From: Podocnemis expansa
Taxonomy: Eukaryota; Chordata; Testudines; Podocnemididae
DNA length: 64,000 nt
Direction of reading: 5' to 3'
Assembly: GCA_007922195.1 (NCBI GenBank)
Contig: ML681998.1
Location: 17,827,989-17,891,988, forward strand
Shown: piece after piece, positions 9,606 through 19,889 of the stretch
Layout of the letters: each line of letters begins with the position of its first letter
Numbering within the stretch: the first letter of the stretch is position 1
Notes under the pieces: model-generated
What the model was told of the DNA's origin: nothing
Seen by the model: the letters and a program-made list of their open reading frames with translations, nothing else
The model's database searches: none
Position numbers and translations under genes: made by a program

Positions 9606-9800
9606 ATGTATTTAATAAAGACATTGGATTTATGGTTTATTAAATGAATCTGTAAAACGCTAGTGCCCTCCCCATTACCACCCTGACTGCACAAGTGTTA
9701 ATGGGCCATTCTACTCTGAATATTCTCTTACAGTATTTGTTAATTACTTATGCTACATGATCTGTTCCACCTTGTGTTTACTTGTGACACCCTGAGTTCC

Positions 9801-10378
9801 TGGGGGTTAAAGTAAGCTGGAACATGGCAGAATGCCATTCTGGGACCCACTTTTTTTAAGGGCCAGCATTCCGGGGCCCCTAAAAATAGAACTTGGAGTC
9901 AGAATGCTGCATTCTGGGGCCCACCATTGAAAAACAGCAGGCCCTGGAACGCAGCGTTCCGGCACCATGTTCTCTTGTTAGGGGCCCGAATGCTGGCCCC
10001 AAAAATAGCTGGCCCCAGAGCGGCATTCCCTGGTGTTCCAGCAGGCGGGGGGGGGGGCGCCAGGGGCGTTCCTGAGCAGGCCTCAAGCATTGCCCCAAAC
10101 CCCTCCCCTTCCAGGCCCTGCCCCAACCGGGGGCCTGCAGCAGTGCCATACTGCAGCTCAGACCCAGGGCCTACCACCCCCACCTCTCCAGCTGCGCCGC
10201 CACTGGCAGTAAGTGTGGGAGAAGCCCGGTTTGCGCTGGGAGGTATTGGGGCAGGGGGTGGGATACTGCCCAGTGTAGGGGAGCAGGAGCTGGGGTCCGG
10301 CGGGGCCCACCATTGTGGGAGGGGGGCCCACCAGCACGGGAGCGTTACAGGGCCCCCTAAATTATACTTTAACCCCTG
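9801..10378. mobile_element. 578-bp non-autonomous hAT element
   Basis: Bounded by the perfect 8-bp duplication TGAGTTCC (9793-9800 and 10379-10386). Ends are TGGGGGTTAAAGTAAG and, reverse-complemented, CAGGGGTTAAAGTATAA. Both ends match the ends of the 4.1-kb element at 4541-8639. The interior is GC-rich with several AGAATGC..GCATTCT inverted words and no transposase. The right half is open in several frames because of base composition only. Confidence 0.85.
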
Positions 10379-10540
10379 TGAGTTCCTTTCCTGAGCCTGA
10401 AGAAGAGCTCTGTTTAGCTTGAAAGCTAGGCTTGAAAGCCCTCCCATCAATGGAGGTCAGCCCAATAAAAGATATTACTTCATTCACTTTGTCCTTACGC
10501 TATTCTGGGCCCAACACAATCACAACACTGAAAATAAAGT
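10379..10540 (+). repeat. PLE-like 3' tail of another lineage
   Basis: The text CTGAAGAAGAGCTCTGTTTA, GCTTGAAAGC, AATAAAAGATATTACTTCA and the following GGCCCAACACAATCACAAC is the dispersed tail seen again at 58030-58130. The hAT at 9801-10378 inserted into it, since the upstream part of this repeat reads across the duplication. Its attribution to a PLE lineage is from general resemblance. Confidence 0.55.
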
Positions 10541-12095
10541 GCCAATAAGATCTGTGCCACCCAGTATTGGGGTGTGCCAGGACCTTGCTGCCCCATGCCA
10601 GAGAACCTGGTGCTTTGGTGCACCTACTATAAGAAACAGTCCCTTTAGAAGAGAAGGACATTGAGCTTGGACTTCCCAGAGTTGCCTAGAACTCCACGAT
10701 TCCCAGGTTCAGGTGCTGGTGAAACAAGTGAAACTTATGTGATTGAGCAGCTAGAAGGCCCAGGAGCCTGCCAAGGCCAGTCAGGGCTCAACAGATAAAA
10801 AGGACTGGCTGCTTCCATAAAATGGAATTTCTGGGTGAAGCCAGGAGAGGAGAAGAAATATCCTCTTTCTGCCTTAGCCCGTGAAGCCATGTTTGGTTAG
10901 AAGCTATTTGCGATTGCTCTTTGTGTTTAGGTCAATGAGAGACTTTTGATTTTGTGTCATGTCAGGCCCAGACAGGCCATCCTGAGTTAGACATTAACTG
11001 GATACTGAGAACTAGGCATGTTCACTTCACAAGACACCCACAAGCTCAAGTGAGCCCATGATACACCCTTTTACCTTGAGCTATTTAGTCATCGTAGAGA
11101 GCTGTGCTAATGAAATCTGCTGCCAGAAGCCCTGGCTCTTCTTCCTCACCTTGCTAGTGAAAAGAAGCATGTTTTAGCTATTATTCTAACCCTGCTGTTC
11201 TCACCTTCTGCGGGTTTCCCTAGCAGGGGATGGATGATTTATAACCAGTTTCATTTTAAATCTATTTTTTGTTACTATTGGGGGGGGGGGAGTGACATAC
11301 ACTAAATGTATATTATCACAGTTAAATGTATATGAATGATGTATTTGGAATACATAGGGTCCAAGCCTGACGTCACTGAGAGCAGGACTGGGCCTAGCAG
11401 CATCACATTGTAGTAAACAAATTAATTTGCACGTCTAGCATTCCCTTCTGCAGGATGGAATCAGAACTGCTCAACTGTCTGTATAGACCAGGGAGTCAGC
11501 AACCGAAAGATAAGATGAGCTGTTCTAAAAAATTCCTTCAATAACCAAGCGTTTTGAGAGCCACAATGTGTGTAGCCTCCTGGTGGGAGGAGCTGGGCCA
11601 TGGTGTCCGCTGCAGGGTCTGCTGGTGGTGATGGGAAGCCCAGAACAAGGAGCAGGGCCCCCCTGAGTGTCGCCTGGTGGTGGTGGGCAGCCTGGAGCCT
11701 GGTACAGACTTCCCACAGGATCCCCCAGTGGCAGGGGCAGCCAATAGTGGGAGGTCTCAATCAAGCAGCTAAAGAGCCTCATACAGTTCCTGCGTCACAG
11801 GTTGCAGACCTGTGGTATGGACCCCAAACTACCAACCTCTAATGGAGAGTCCAAAATGCAAGAGCCTGTGCTTTTGGAATAGGAGGATCCAAGTTTTATA
11901 CCAGGTCTTGTGGCAAAGTTCTCTGAGACGGAAGTGTGCAAAACAAAACCTGAGATGCCAAAAACGTGTTGCAGTAAATGTGGAACAGAACGAAAGGGGT
12001 ATGCTTTGGTTTACTGGAGCTACTTCGATGTACAGTAGTGGTGGTTCTGACATGACTGATCTGACAAATTGCTGTATGAAAAATATTAATCACTG
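10541..12095. other. non-coding stretch with a GC-rich block
   Basis: No gene is recognised. About 11565-11760 is GC-rich and is open in several frames without domain content. A run of G lies at 11281-11290. The rest is ordinary mixed-composition sequence. Confidence 0.4.
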
Positions 12096-12099
12096 GATT

Positions 12100-12330
12100 C
12101 CAGGTATAAGGACACGTCTATATTGCAGACCTACATGGGTACAACTATGTCACTCAGGGGTGTGAAAGATCCACATCCCTGAGCAACATAGTTATACCAC
12201 CCCGTGTAGCCAGTGCCATGTCAGCGGGAGGTCTTCTCCTGTCAGCCTAACTACCAGCTCCGGGGATGCAAATCACCTATGCTGACAGGAGAAGCCCTCT
12301 TATCTGTATAGGAGCATATTCATGAAATAC
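12100..12330. mobile_element. MITE-like repeat with a long internal hairpin
   Basis: Contains the GTCTATATTGCAGACCTACA type of start common to amniote MITEs and a strong inverted repeat: arm 12137-12164 (GGGTACAACTATGTCACTCA...) pairs with 12171-12198 with few mismatches and a 6-base loop. A second inverted pair, TCTTCTCCTGTCAGC and CTGACAGGAGAAG, follows at about 12233-12290. Outer ends are not securely placed. Confidence 0.55.
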
Positions 12331-13188
12331 CTACAGTGGCACTGCAGACAAATCCGAATAAAACAATTTCCGCTGCCTATATTTTTCATAGGGTTAGACT
12401 GACAGAAGTTGGTGACAGATTTAACATTTTAAAACTGTTCTGACACACTTTTAATAAAACTAAGACATAACACTAATTATTTAAAAAATCATAACTTATT
12501 GGTAGTCTTTCTTAAATTCTATCTCAGTTAGCTGACTGTATAACAGTAAACAAGGCAAAGGAGAGTTCATGACATTTGTAGTTCTACATTAATTCAATCT
12601 AAAAATATTTTTTGAACTTCTAGAAGTTGTAGGAAGTTTTTTAATCAGAAATTATTCAAAGGACAATGAAAACATCCTTTAAATAAGTGTTCTCCATATC
12701 TTGTGGAATGAAAAAAATATTTGATTCACATCCCACCAGCTGTACAAGTTTTCTGGCACTGCATCCTTCTCCTTTGGTGTCAGACAATACCTGGACAGTT
12801 CCCTGGGATACATAGGTAAACTTGCACTTACCCAGTAAACATTTTTCTTGCTTCATTCAGATTTTTAAAAGAATACATTTGTAAAGGAACATGAGTCTTA
12901 GAAGGGTGTCTTGGTAGGAAATTTTGACTGGATGTGGTTCAACTGGGTTAGTATGTTGTCAAGTTTTCATTGGTCTTAAGACTTGATTTTTATATTAACA
13001 TTCTGAAGAAATGGGACACAGTGGGTGAGGAAACTGGTAGGGAAATGAAGACTTTAACCTCCAAGTAAGCAGTCTGAAACTAGCTTGAATCAACAGAGAT
13101 CAAAACTCTTAACTGTGTAATGGCTGTTTTGGGGTCTATGTGGTATGAATCAGTGATCTCTGCCCAGTTCCTAGTAGATGGCTATCTA
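12331..13188. other. AT-rich intergenic stretch
   Basis: No repeat family or coding signal is recognised. Open frames are short and have no domain features. Confidence 0.4.
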
Positions 13189-13196
13189 TATAAGAA

Positions 13197-13379
13197 GCAT
13201 GGCCAAACTGTGGCTTGGGAGCCGCATGTGGCTTTTGAATGAAAAAGTGTGGCTCGCGGAAGAATGTCAGCAAATCAATTTGGTAGGTAAAAGTATATGG
13301 CTATATGCTTCAATGCGGCTCTTGAAGGTTTAATAATCAACTTGTGTGGCTCTTGAGTTCTACAAGTTTGGCTACCCCG
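13197..13379. mobile_element. Short hAT element, GGCCAAACTGTGGCTTGGGA family
   Basis: Flanked by TATAAGAA (13189-13196) and TATAACAA (13380-13387), a 7/8 target duplication. The ends pair as GGCCAAACT and AAGTTTGGC. A close relative lies at 35412-35597, sharing GAATGAAAAAGTGTG and AGGTAAAAGTATATGGCTAT. The element is too short to encode anything. Confidence 0.78.
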
Positions 13380-13420
13380 TATAACAAGGATTCCCATCAC
13401 AACTGGCAACCTCGTCAGAG

Positions 13421-14192
13421 GGTATGTCCACACAGGGCTTTTATTTNNNNNNNNNNNNNNNNNNNNNNNNNNNNNNNNNNNNNNNNNNNNNNNNNNNNNN
13501 NNNNNNNNNNNNNNNNNNNNNNNNNNNNNNNNNNNNNNNNNNNNNNNNNNNNNNNNNNNNNNNNNNNNNNNNNNNNNNNNNNNNNNNNNNNNNNNNNNNN
13601 NNNNNNNNNNNNNNNNNNNNNNNNNNNNNNNNNNNNNNNNNNNNNNNNNNNNNNNNNNNNNNNNNNNNNNNNNNNNNNNNNNNNNNNNNNNNNNNNNNNN
13701 NNNNNNNNNNNNNNNNNNNNNNNNNNNNNNNNNNNNNNNNNNNNNNNNNNNNNNNNNNNNNNNNNNNNNNNNNNNNNNNNNNNNNNNNNNNNNNNNNNNN
13801 NNNNNNNNNNNNNNNNNNNNNNNNNNNNNNNNNNNNNNNNNNNNNNCCTGCTTCCCCTTGCTGGGAGCAGGGGGGGACGGGTGCCTCAGCTCCCTTTGCC
13901 CCCCCTACTCCTGGCAAGGGGAAGCAGGGGGAAGCCGGCTGGGGCACCCCCAGGGCTCTGCCCCCCCCTGGGCTGCGGGGGAGCTGCTGGCCCCGCAGCC
14001 TGGTCAGGGGGACTGCAGCCCACGTGGGGTGGCTGCTCCAGGGGCAGCAGAAGTGGATTCCTGCTTTTTTTCTTATTTTGAAATAGCTCTTTTGTTATTT
14101 CGAAATAAGGCATTTCTAAATAAGGCATTATTTCGAAATGGCTTGCTTCGAAATGGCTTGTTTCAAAACAAGGGCTTGTGTGTGGACATAGC
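13421..14192. mobile_element. TTTCGAAA-type MITE containing the assembly gap
   Basis: Left end GGTATGTCCACACAGGGCTT and right end, reverse-complemented, GGCTATGTCCACACACAAGC pair as inverted repeats. Near the right end are several TATTTCGAAATAA words, as in the element at 2635-3055. The interior is GC-rich on the right side of 400 unknown bases. It is a non-autonomous DNA transposon as far as it can be seen. Confidence 0.65.
13447..13846. other. assembly gap, 400 N
   Basis: Exactly 400 unknown bases. The round number suggests an estimated or closed-scaffold gap rather than a measured length. It falls inside a MITE with GC-rich filling, which may explain the failure to sequence through it. 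Confidence 0.95.
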
Positions 14193-14199
14193 CAGAGAG

Positions 14200-15235
14200 G
14201 CCAAGACCTGAATGGCTAGGCAGAATGAGTCTAGAGGTGATCCATCTGCTGTGGAACCATTCTCAAAAAGTAAATATGCAGAAGTAATACATTCTGAAGG
14301 AACTGATTGTCTCATTTAAAGAAGTACAAATAGATAGGTGAAGGAAAGAATAATACAAATGAAAGATCAAAAGATGGAATGAGGGGCCATAAATACGAAA
14401 ACTACATTTGAAAACTGTCCTCACAAGGACAACCTAGATACCCTCAGCACCACAGCACGGTTGTAGTCTATTGAAGGTTTGGTGGGAGATTTTACGTTAA
14501 CTTTCTGCCTTGACTTGTTTTAACCATTGTGTAGTATGTGCTGTAGCATGTCAACTGAGCCCTCAGGCTGCATATAAAGCTTCCATCCTGAACCTGTGCT
14601 CTTAGCATAAGAATAACTATGAGATCACTGACTATTAAACACTTGACATGATTTCCCAAGGGATCCCCATATCCCCTAAGTACCTTGGTAATGTTGTCAG
14701 TGCCCTTGGTAAGGCTGACAAAAGAGCTGAAATATTATGTGAAGCATTTTGATGTGGATTTTTTTTCTCCTTGTCATGCCTATTGGAGAAATACTGCAAA
14801 ACTCAACCCTCCTCCTTGAAGAGGTCCTTTCACAATGATAATATTTAATGCTTAGATGGATTTTATCTTTCCCATCTCCTGCCCACCCATATCCCCTTCC
14901 CCAAATCTATCAGGCCAGCCACATTGGGGTAAAGAGAACTAGATGCTGCTTGTTTTACTACTTTGTGGTAGGACTGGGGAGAGAGAGTGAGCACTAGAAT
15001 ACAGAATATGTATGTGAGGTGCAGTGCAGAGAGAGGCAATTGTTAGGAGACTAGAAGAGACTTATGAGCTGGATAAGTTGGCCTTTGCATTTTGATGTGC
15101 TAAATTGTATAATATAAACTTGTGGTGATTCTCATCTGATTTTACATCTTCATTTTTAAGTATTTAGGCTAAAGCATATGCAAAATGAGCAAACTCAGAT
15201 ATAAAATATAACTCCCAGTTCAACCTCTGTTTACA
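14200..15235. other. intergenic stretch, nothing recognised
   Basis: Mixed-composition sequence with only short open frames. I see no repeat termini, exon-like coding text or RNA fold. Confidence 0.4.
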
Positions 15236-15690
15236 ACAAAACAAACAAGGAGTCATAGAATCATAGGGCTGGAAGGAACCTCATGAGGTCATCTAGTCCA
15301 ACCCGCTGCTAAAAGCAGGACCACTCCCACTAAATCATTCCAGCCAGGGGTTTGTCTAACCTGGCATTAAATGTTTCCAAAGATGGAGATTCCACCACCT
15401 CCCTAGGTAACCCTTTCCAATGCTTCATTACCCTCCCAGTGAAAGTGCTTCACCGCCCTCCTTGTCCTGTGGCACTTTAAAAGACTAACATATTTATTTA
15501 TTGCATGAGCTTTCATAAGAGAAAAGCCCACTTCATCAGAGCTTCAGGGCACCTGACAAAGTGGGATTTTCTCCCACAAAAGCTCATGCAATAAATAAAC
15601 ATGTTAGTCTTTAAAAGTGCCACAGGACTCCTCGCTTGTTTTGTTGAACTAGACTAACATGGCTACCCCTCTGGAACTTGTTTACAACAA
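15236..15690. mobile_element. Back-to-back PLE tails with a CR1 inserted in the left one
   Basis: The minus-oriented tail begins at AAACAAGGAGTC near 15242, is interrupted at 15253-15462, and continues to about 15546 with CATGAGCTTTCATAAG and CTTCATCAGAG. A plus-oriented tail follows directly (15547-15690) with CTGACAAAGTGGG, AAAGCTCATGCAATAAATAA and the ACTAACATGGCTACC terminus. The two tails are inverted copies of each other. Confidence 0.8.
15253..15462 (-). mobile_element. CR1 LINE 3' end
   Basis: The plus strand reads TCATAGAATCATAGGGCTGG, then CTCATGAGGTCATCTAGTCC and the CACCACCTCCCTAGGTAAC block, which is the reverse complement of the well-known CR1 3' untranslated region with its ATTCTATGA terminal repeat. 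It is a 5'-truncated insertion inside a PLE tail. Confidence 0.85.
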
Positions 15691-15734
15691 AATTATTTCA
15701 CAAGGAAAAGAAAGACCTCAGCAGAACAGTAAAC

Positions 15735-16045
15735 TTGTGACAGAGGATCCACACTCAGTTGATGTGTGTCCGTGTATGGTGAATAAATTCATTTAATCCT
15801 GAGGGAGTGGTGTCAAATCTGCATATAAATTGCAGTTCTGTAGTTCCTCTTTGAAGCTTCAATTTGTTAGCCATGTGTCTGAGCACAGCTATTAGCAAAT
15901 CATCAATGGAGTGAGCAGGGAGATTGAAGTGTTCCCTTACTGGTTTTTGAATGTTGTGATTTCTGATGTCAGACTTGTCTCCATTCATTCTTTTGTGCAG
16001 ACTGTCCTTGTAGTCTAATATATAAGGCCGGGGAGCATGGGTCTC
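15735..16045 (-). pseudogene. PLE GIY-YIG endonuclease fragment
   Basis: A minus-strand frame reads MNGDKSDIRNHNIQKPVREHF, then HSIDDLL and LQRGTTELQFICRFDTT, which is the C-terminal half of the PLE endonuclease as at 410-778. The YIGQ region upstream is decayed into 16000-16045. No intact catalytic motif remains. Confidence 0.78.
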
Positions 16046-16455
16046 ATTACTCTCACTGATTTAGCAGCTTGGAGATGGGGTAAAGGGGATAGTTCATGGA
16101 TCAGCCTGGGACTAGCCATTTTAAAAGGGAGCTCAGACCATATTTACACTGAAGTAGTTTTGTAGTATGTTTCTGCTCCAGGGCTTTGTTTGAATTTAGT
16201 AATTTAGGAAGTTAAATAAAAGCAGCCACTGGAACAGGGGTTGAGTTGTATAAAAGCCTACCCTCTGTGTGCTGCATTTGTTTTGATGGACTCCTGCCTC
16301 TTCATAGTTCTACAGTATTCCAAAAACACTGTGCTGGACACATTCTAAATATATATTATATAATTTTAAAAAATTCTCCATAACCTAAGTTTCTTTGATA
16401 ACAAAACATTTCTTAGGAAGAGGAAGACATTTCTTAGGAAGAGGAAGATATCTCT
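16046..16455. other. intergenic stretch with a small tandem duplication
   Basis: No gene is recognised. CATTTCTTAGGAAGAGGAAG occurs twice in tandem at about 16407-16449, immediately before the CR1 ORF1 region. Confidence 0.45.
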
Positions 16456-16527
16456 ACCCAGATCCTGGTGTGGACTTGCAGGGACTTCAGCCTGCAGTTC
16501 CCTGTCTCTGATGATCAGCCTGGGGAG

Positions 16528-17405
16528 ATGAATCAATCTGACAGGTGTCTTCTGGTGGAATCTCTCAGGAGGCAGGTGGGAGAGTTACAGGAGGAGGTGT
16601 CTAGGCTAAGGAGTATCCACGCCCTGGAGAAGTTCCTCGATAGCATCCATGAGGAGAGATGCACAGAGGAGGACACTCTCCAGGTGCCAGAGACTACTGC
16701 TGCACCACTGGAGAAGGATGGGATGCCTATGGCAGAGGGAGGACACTGGCAGCTGGTTACCTCTGGCAGCAGACAGTGTTCCACCACTGCTCCCATCCCT
16801 CCTCCATTGTGGTGAAGAACTGTTACGCAGCACTAGAGACAATGGATGAGGTGGAACAGGAAACACCATGCACCCCCGAGGCTGGGAGGATCACAGCCAC
16901 CATAGCTAGGAGGAAATGTAGGGTTGTGGTGGCTGGGGACTCATTTCTGAGGGGGATGGAGGCACCCATCTGTCGCCCTGACAAGGCCTTGTGGGACGTA
17001 TGCTGCCTGCCAGGTGCCCGCATCCGAGAAGTTACGGAGGGATTGTCAAGAATCATCCGCCCCTCTGACTGCTACCCCATGCTTCTCATCCATGTGGGAA
17101 CCAATGATACTGTGAGAGGTGATCCTTGACAGATCAAAGGTGACTACAGGGCTCTGGGAGCACGGGTGAAGGAGTTTGGATCACAGGTGGTGTTCTCCTC
17201 GATCCTTCCGGTCAAGGGTAGGGGCCTGAGCAGAGACCAATGCATCCCGGAGGTGAACGCCTGGCTGCGAAGATGGTGTTGTCAGGAGGGCTTTGGCTTC
17301 CTTGACCATGGAATGCTGTTCCAGGAGGAAAGACTGCTAGGCAGAGATGGACTCCATCTGTCGAGGAAGGGAAGAGCATATTCGGACGTCAACTGGCTGA
17401 CCTAG
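16528..17405 (+). pseudogene. CR1 ORF1 protein with coiled coil and esterase-like domain
   Basis: Starts at ATG 16528. Residues 1-40 include a Leu/Glu-rich coiled coil (VESLRRQVGELQEEVSRLR). After a frame change near 16815 the protein reads RVVVAGDSFLRGMEAPICRP, whose GDS motif is the nucleophile block of SGNH esterases. HVGTND is the second conserved block and GRDGLHLSRKG holds the catalytic Asp/His. CR1 ORF1 proteins bind RNA and lipids or nucleoprotein; the esterase role is not settled. One TGA at 17127-17129 and the frameshift inactivate it. All esterase blocks are recognisable and in order. Confidence 0.85.
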
Positions 17406-17545
17406 TGAGGAGGGCTTTAAACTAGGTTTGAAGGGGAAGGAGACCAAAGCCCACAGGTAAGTGACAATGTGGGGGACCTGGGGAAAGGGATGGAACTTGG
17501 GGGGAACGGGGACTGTAACACCAGAGATAAAAAGAAGGTACTTGG

Positions 17546-18852
17546 ATGTTGGAGGGGGAATCAAATAATTATGTTACATGTCCTAATGAAGCTTTAATAC
17601 TTGAGGCAGGTGCGGGAGGACAATCCCAGGAGAAAATACAAGGAGGTAGATGTAATAGAACTAAAAATCGACTTGGGAAAGTAGGGCAATCAGTCTGGTA
17701 TCTGAGGTGCCTGTACACGAATGCAAGGAGCCTGGGAAACAAGCAGGAAAAATTGGTAGTACTGGCACAGACAAGGAACTATGAAATAATGGGAATAACA
17801 GAGACATGGTGGGATAGCTTGCATGACTGGAGCTCTGCCATGGATGGGTATAAGTTATTCAGGAAGGACAGGCAGGGAAGAAGAGGGGGAGAAGTAGCAC
17901 TATATGTAAAAGAGCTCTATGACTGCTCAGAGCTCCATTATGGAAGTGGAACCGAGTCAGTTGAAAATCTGTGGGTTAAGCTTAGAGGAGAGAGCAACAA
18001 GGGGGATGTTGTGGTGGGTGTCTGCTATAGACCTCCAGACCAGAAGGAGGAGGTGGATGAAGCATTCTATGGACAACTGGCAAAAGTTTCCAGATCACAG
18101 GCCCTGGTTCTCATGGGGGACTTCAATTACCCTGACATCTGCTGGTAGGCCAATACAGCAGTGCACAGGCAATCCAGGAAGTGTTTTGGAGAGTGTTGAG
18201 AACAACTTCCTGGTACAAATGCTGGAGGAACCAACTAGGGGCCTTGCACCTCTTGACCTGCTGCTAACGAACAGAGAATAATTGATCGGGGACATAGAAG
18301 TTAATTGCAGCCTGGGCAGCAGTGACCATGAGATGATAGAGTTCAAGATGCTGATTAATGGTAAGAAGGAAAGAAGCAAAACGCAGACCCTGGACTTTAG
18401 AAAAGCAGATTTTGGTTCCCTCAGGGAACTGATGGACAGGATCCCTTGGGTGGCTGATCTGATGGGGAAAGGTGTCCAAGAGAGCTGGTTGCATTTTAAA
18501 GAAACCCTGCTAAGGGCACAGGAAGATACCATTCAGAGAACTCTGCACTGAGCTAAAGCATAAAAAGGAAGCTTACAGGAACTGGAAGCTTGGACAGATT
18601 ACTAAGGAGGCATATAAAGATATTGCTCGGGACTGCAGGGATAAAATCAGAAAGGCCAAAGGGCAATTGGAGTTGTGGCTAGCAAGGGATGTGAAGGATA
18701 ACAGGAAGGGGTCCTACAAGTATGTCGGTAACAAGAAGAGGATCAGAGATGGTGTAGGTCCCTTACTGAATAGCGCAGGTATCCTCGTGATGAAGGAAGA
18801 GGAAAAGGCTGAAGTGCTCAATGCATTTTTTACTTCAGTTTTTACAGGGAGG
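17546..18852 (+). pseudogene. CR1 ORF2 endonuclease domain, truncated before RT
   Basis: Reads as an endonuclease/exonuclease/phosphatase-fold LINE endonuclease. TNARSLGNKQEKL gives the first Asn, ITETWWD the metal-binding Glu, VVGVCYRPPD and LMGDFNYPDICW the Asp-X-Asn pair, and LGSSDHEMIEF the Ser-Asp-His end. A linker follows (KEAYKDIARDCRDKIRKAK, NAFFTSVFTG). Frame breaks occur near 18148, 18281 and 18551. The RT that should follow is missing because the Gypsy-type element starts at about 18853. Confidence 0.87.
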
Positions 18853-19015
18853 CCGAGCTAAGGAGGAAGCACTAAGCAGGCAGCAGCTGGGAGCCAGAAG
18901 ACCCAGGAAGGGAGGCCAGGCTGAGTTGATTCCTGCAGAGGAGACCCACAGCAGCTGGGCCAGCAGAGACCCAAGCAGAGCTGGAGCTGGAGTTGTCTGG
19001 AGCTGGGTGCAGGAG

Positions 19016-19787
19016 GCCAGGGAAGGAGCCAAGGGGCTGAGCTGACCTGTGCAGACGGCAGGAGGACCAGAGGAGCCCGAGGAGCACCCCAGAGAGCCAC
19101 ACAGAACCTGAGCAGCGGCTGGGAGCCAGAGCTGTAGCTATCTGGAGCTGGGTGTGGTGAGCAGCTGGGGAACAGTGAAGGGGGGCTGATGCTGGGAAGA
19201 AGGGCCCTGCCCCTGGAGCTTGGGGACGTGTGGCCACAGCCAGAGCCTGCATCTGACCCCCTGGATCATCCAGTCATAGCCAGGCCTGGGGAGAGGGCTT
19301 GCAACGTGGAGAAAGACTGTGAGACTGTTCCTCAGGCCCCAGAGACTCTGTTTGTACTGCCCCCATGCCAGGTGGTGGCACTGGGGGTTTATTGTTCACC
19401 TTTTTCCACTTTTTCTATTTTCTTATTGGGTTATTCTTTTTATTTCTGTATGCTTAAATAAATTGTATATAGTGTATATAGTAACTGGTGGGCCAGAAGA
19501 ATGGTCAGTGTGGTCAGCACCCTGGAGTGGGGACACCCTAGCCCTGTCCTGAGAGACCACGATAAGAGTGGGGGTCGAGCCCCCAGAAATTCTGGGGCCC
19601 AGCCTTGTCGGGGCTACAGAGACTCCTCCAAATGGGAGATTGGGAGGGGAGCCTTTGAGGTCAGGCAGGTCTTGGGGTAAAGGAAGTGGGAGCAGGGACT
19701 CAGATCCTTTTGCTACCCGCCTTCACCAGGGTGGTATACCAAGTCTGGGAAGTTCCCCACAAGAGCGGGTAAATCCCCCCGCTTACA
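19016..19787 (+). repeat. left LTR (3' portion)
   Basis: Nearly identical to 22944-23706 apart from a short extra GTGTATATA and scattered substitutions. Contains AATAAA at 19457-19462 and ends in GCTTACA. The sequence upstream of 19016 (18853-19015) does not match the first 119 bp of the right LTR; it looks like internal duplications of AGCAGCTGGG and GGAGCTGG words. Confidence 0.82.
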
Positions 19788-19889
19788 TAATTGGCATCAC
19801 AAAACAGGATCCTATCCGCAGAAACCTACACCTTTGGTTAGCTGGCTTAGTTCTGATAACACAGTCCAGGCCTGTTTGAGAGTCCTACC

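Larger units (their letters stand above)
16456..18852 (+). mobile_element. CR1 LINE, ORF1 plus the endonuclease half of ORF2
   Basis: Plus-strand CR1 retrotransposon. It holds an ORF1 with esterase-type domain (16528-17405) and an ORF2 with the apurinic-type endonuclease (17546-18852). The reverse transcriptase is absent because the copy is cut at 18852, where the Gypsy-type element begins. No continuation of this CR1 is seen on the far side of that element. Confidence 0.88.

Noticed and set aside
13344..14086. Long frames across the N-gap at 13447
   Set aside because: They are open only because unknown bases are read as residues; the flanks are MITE sequence. The same applies to frames across 32514-32913.
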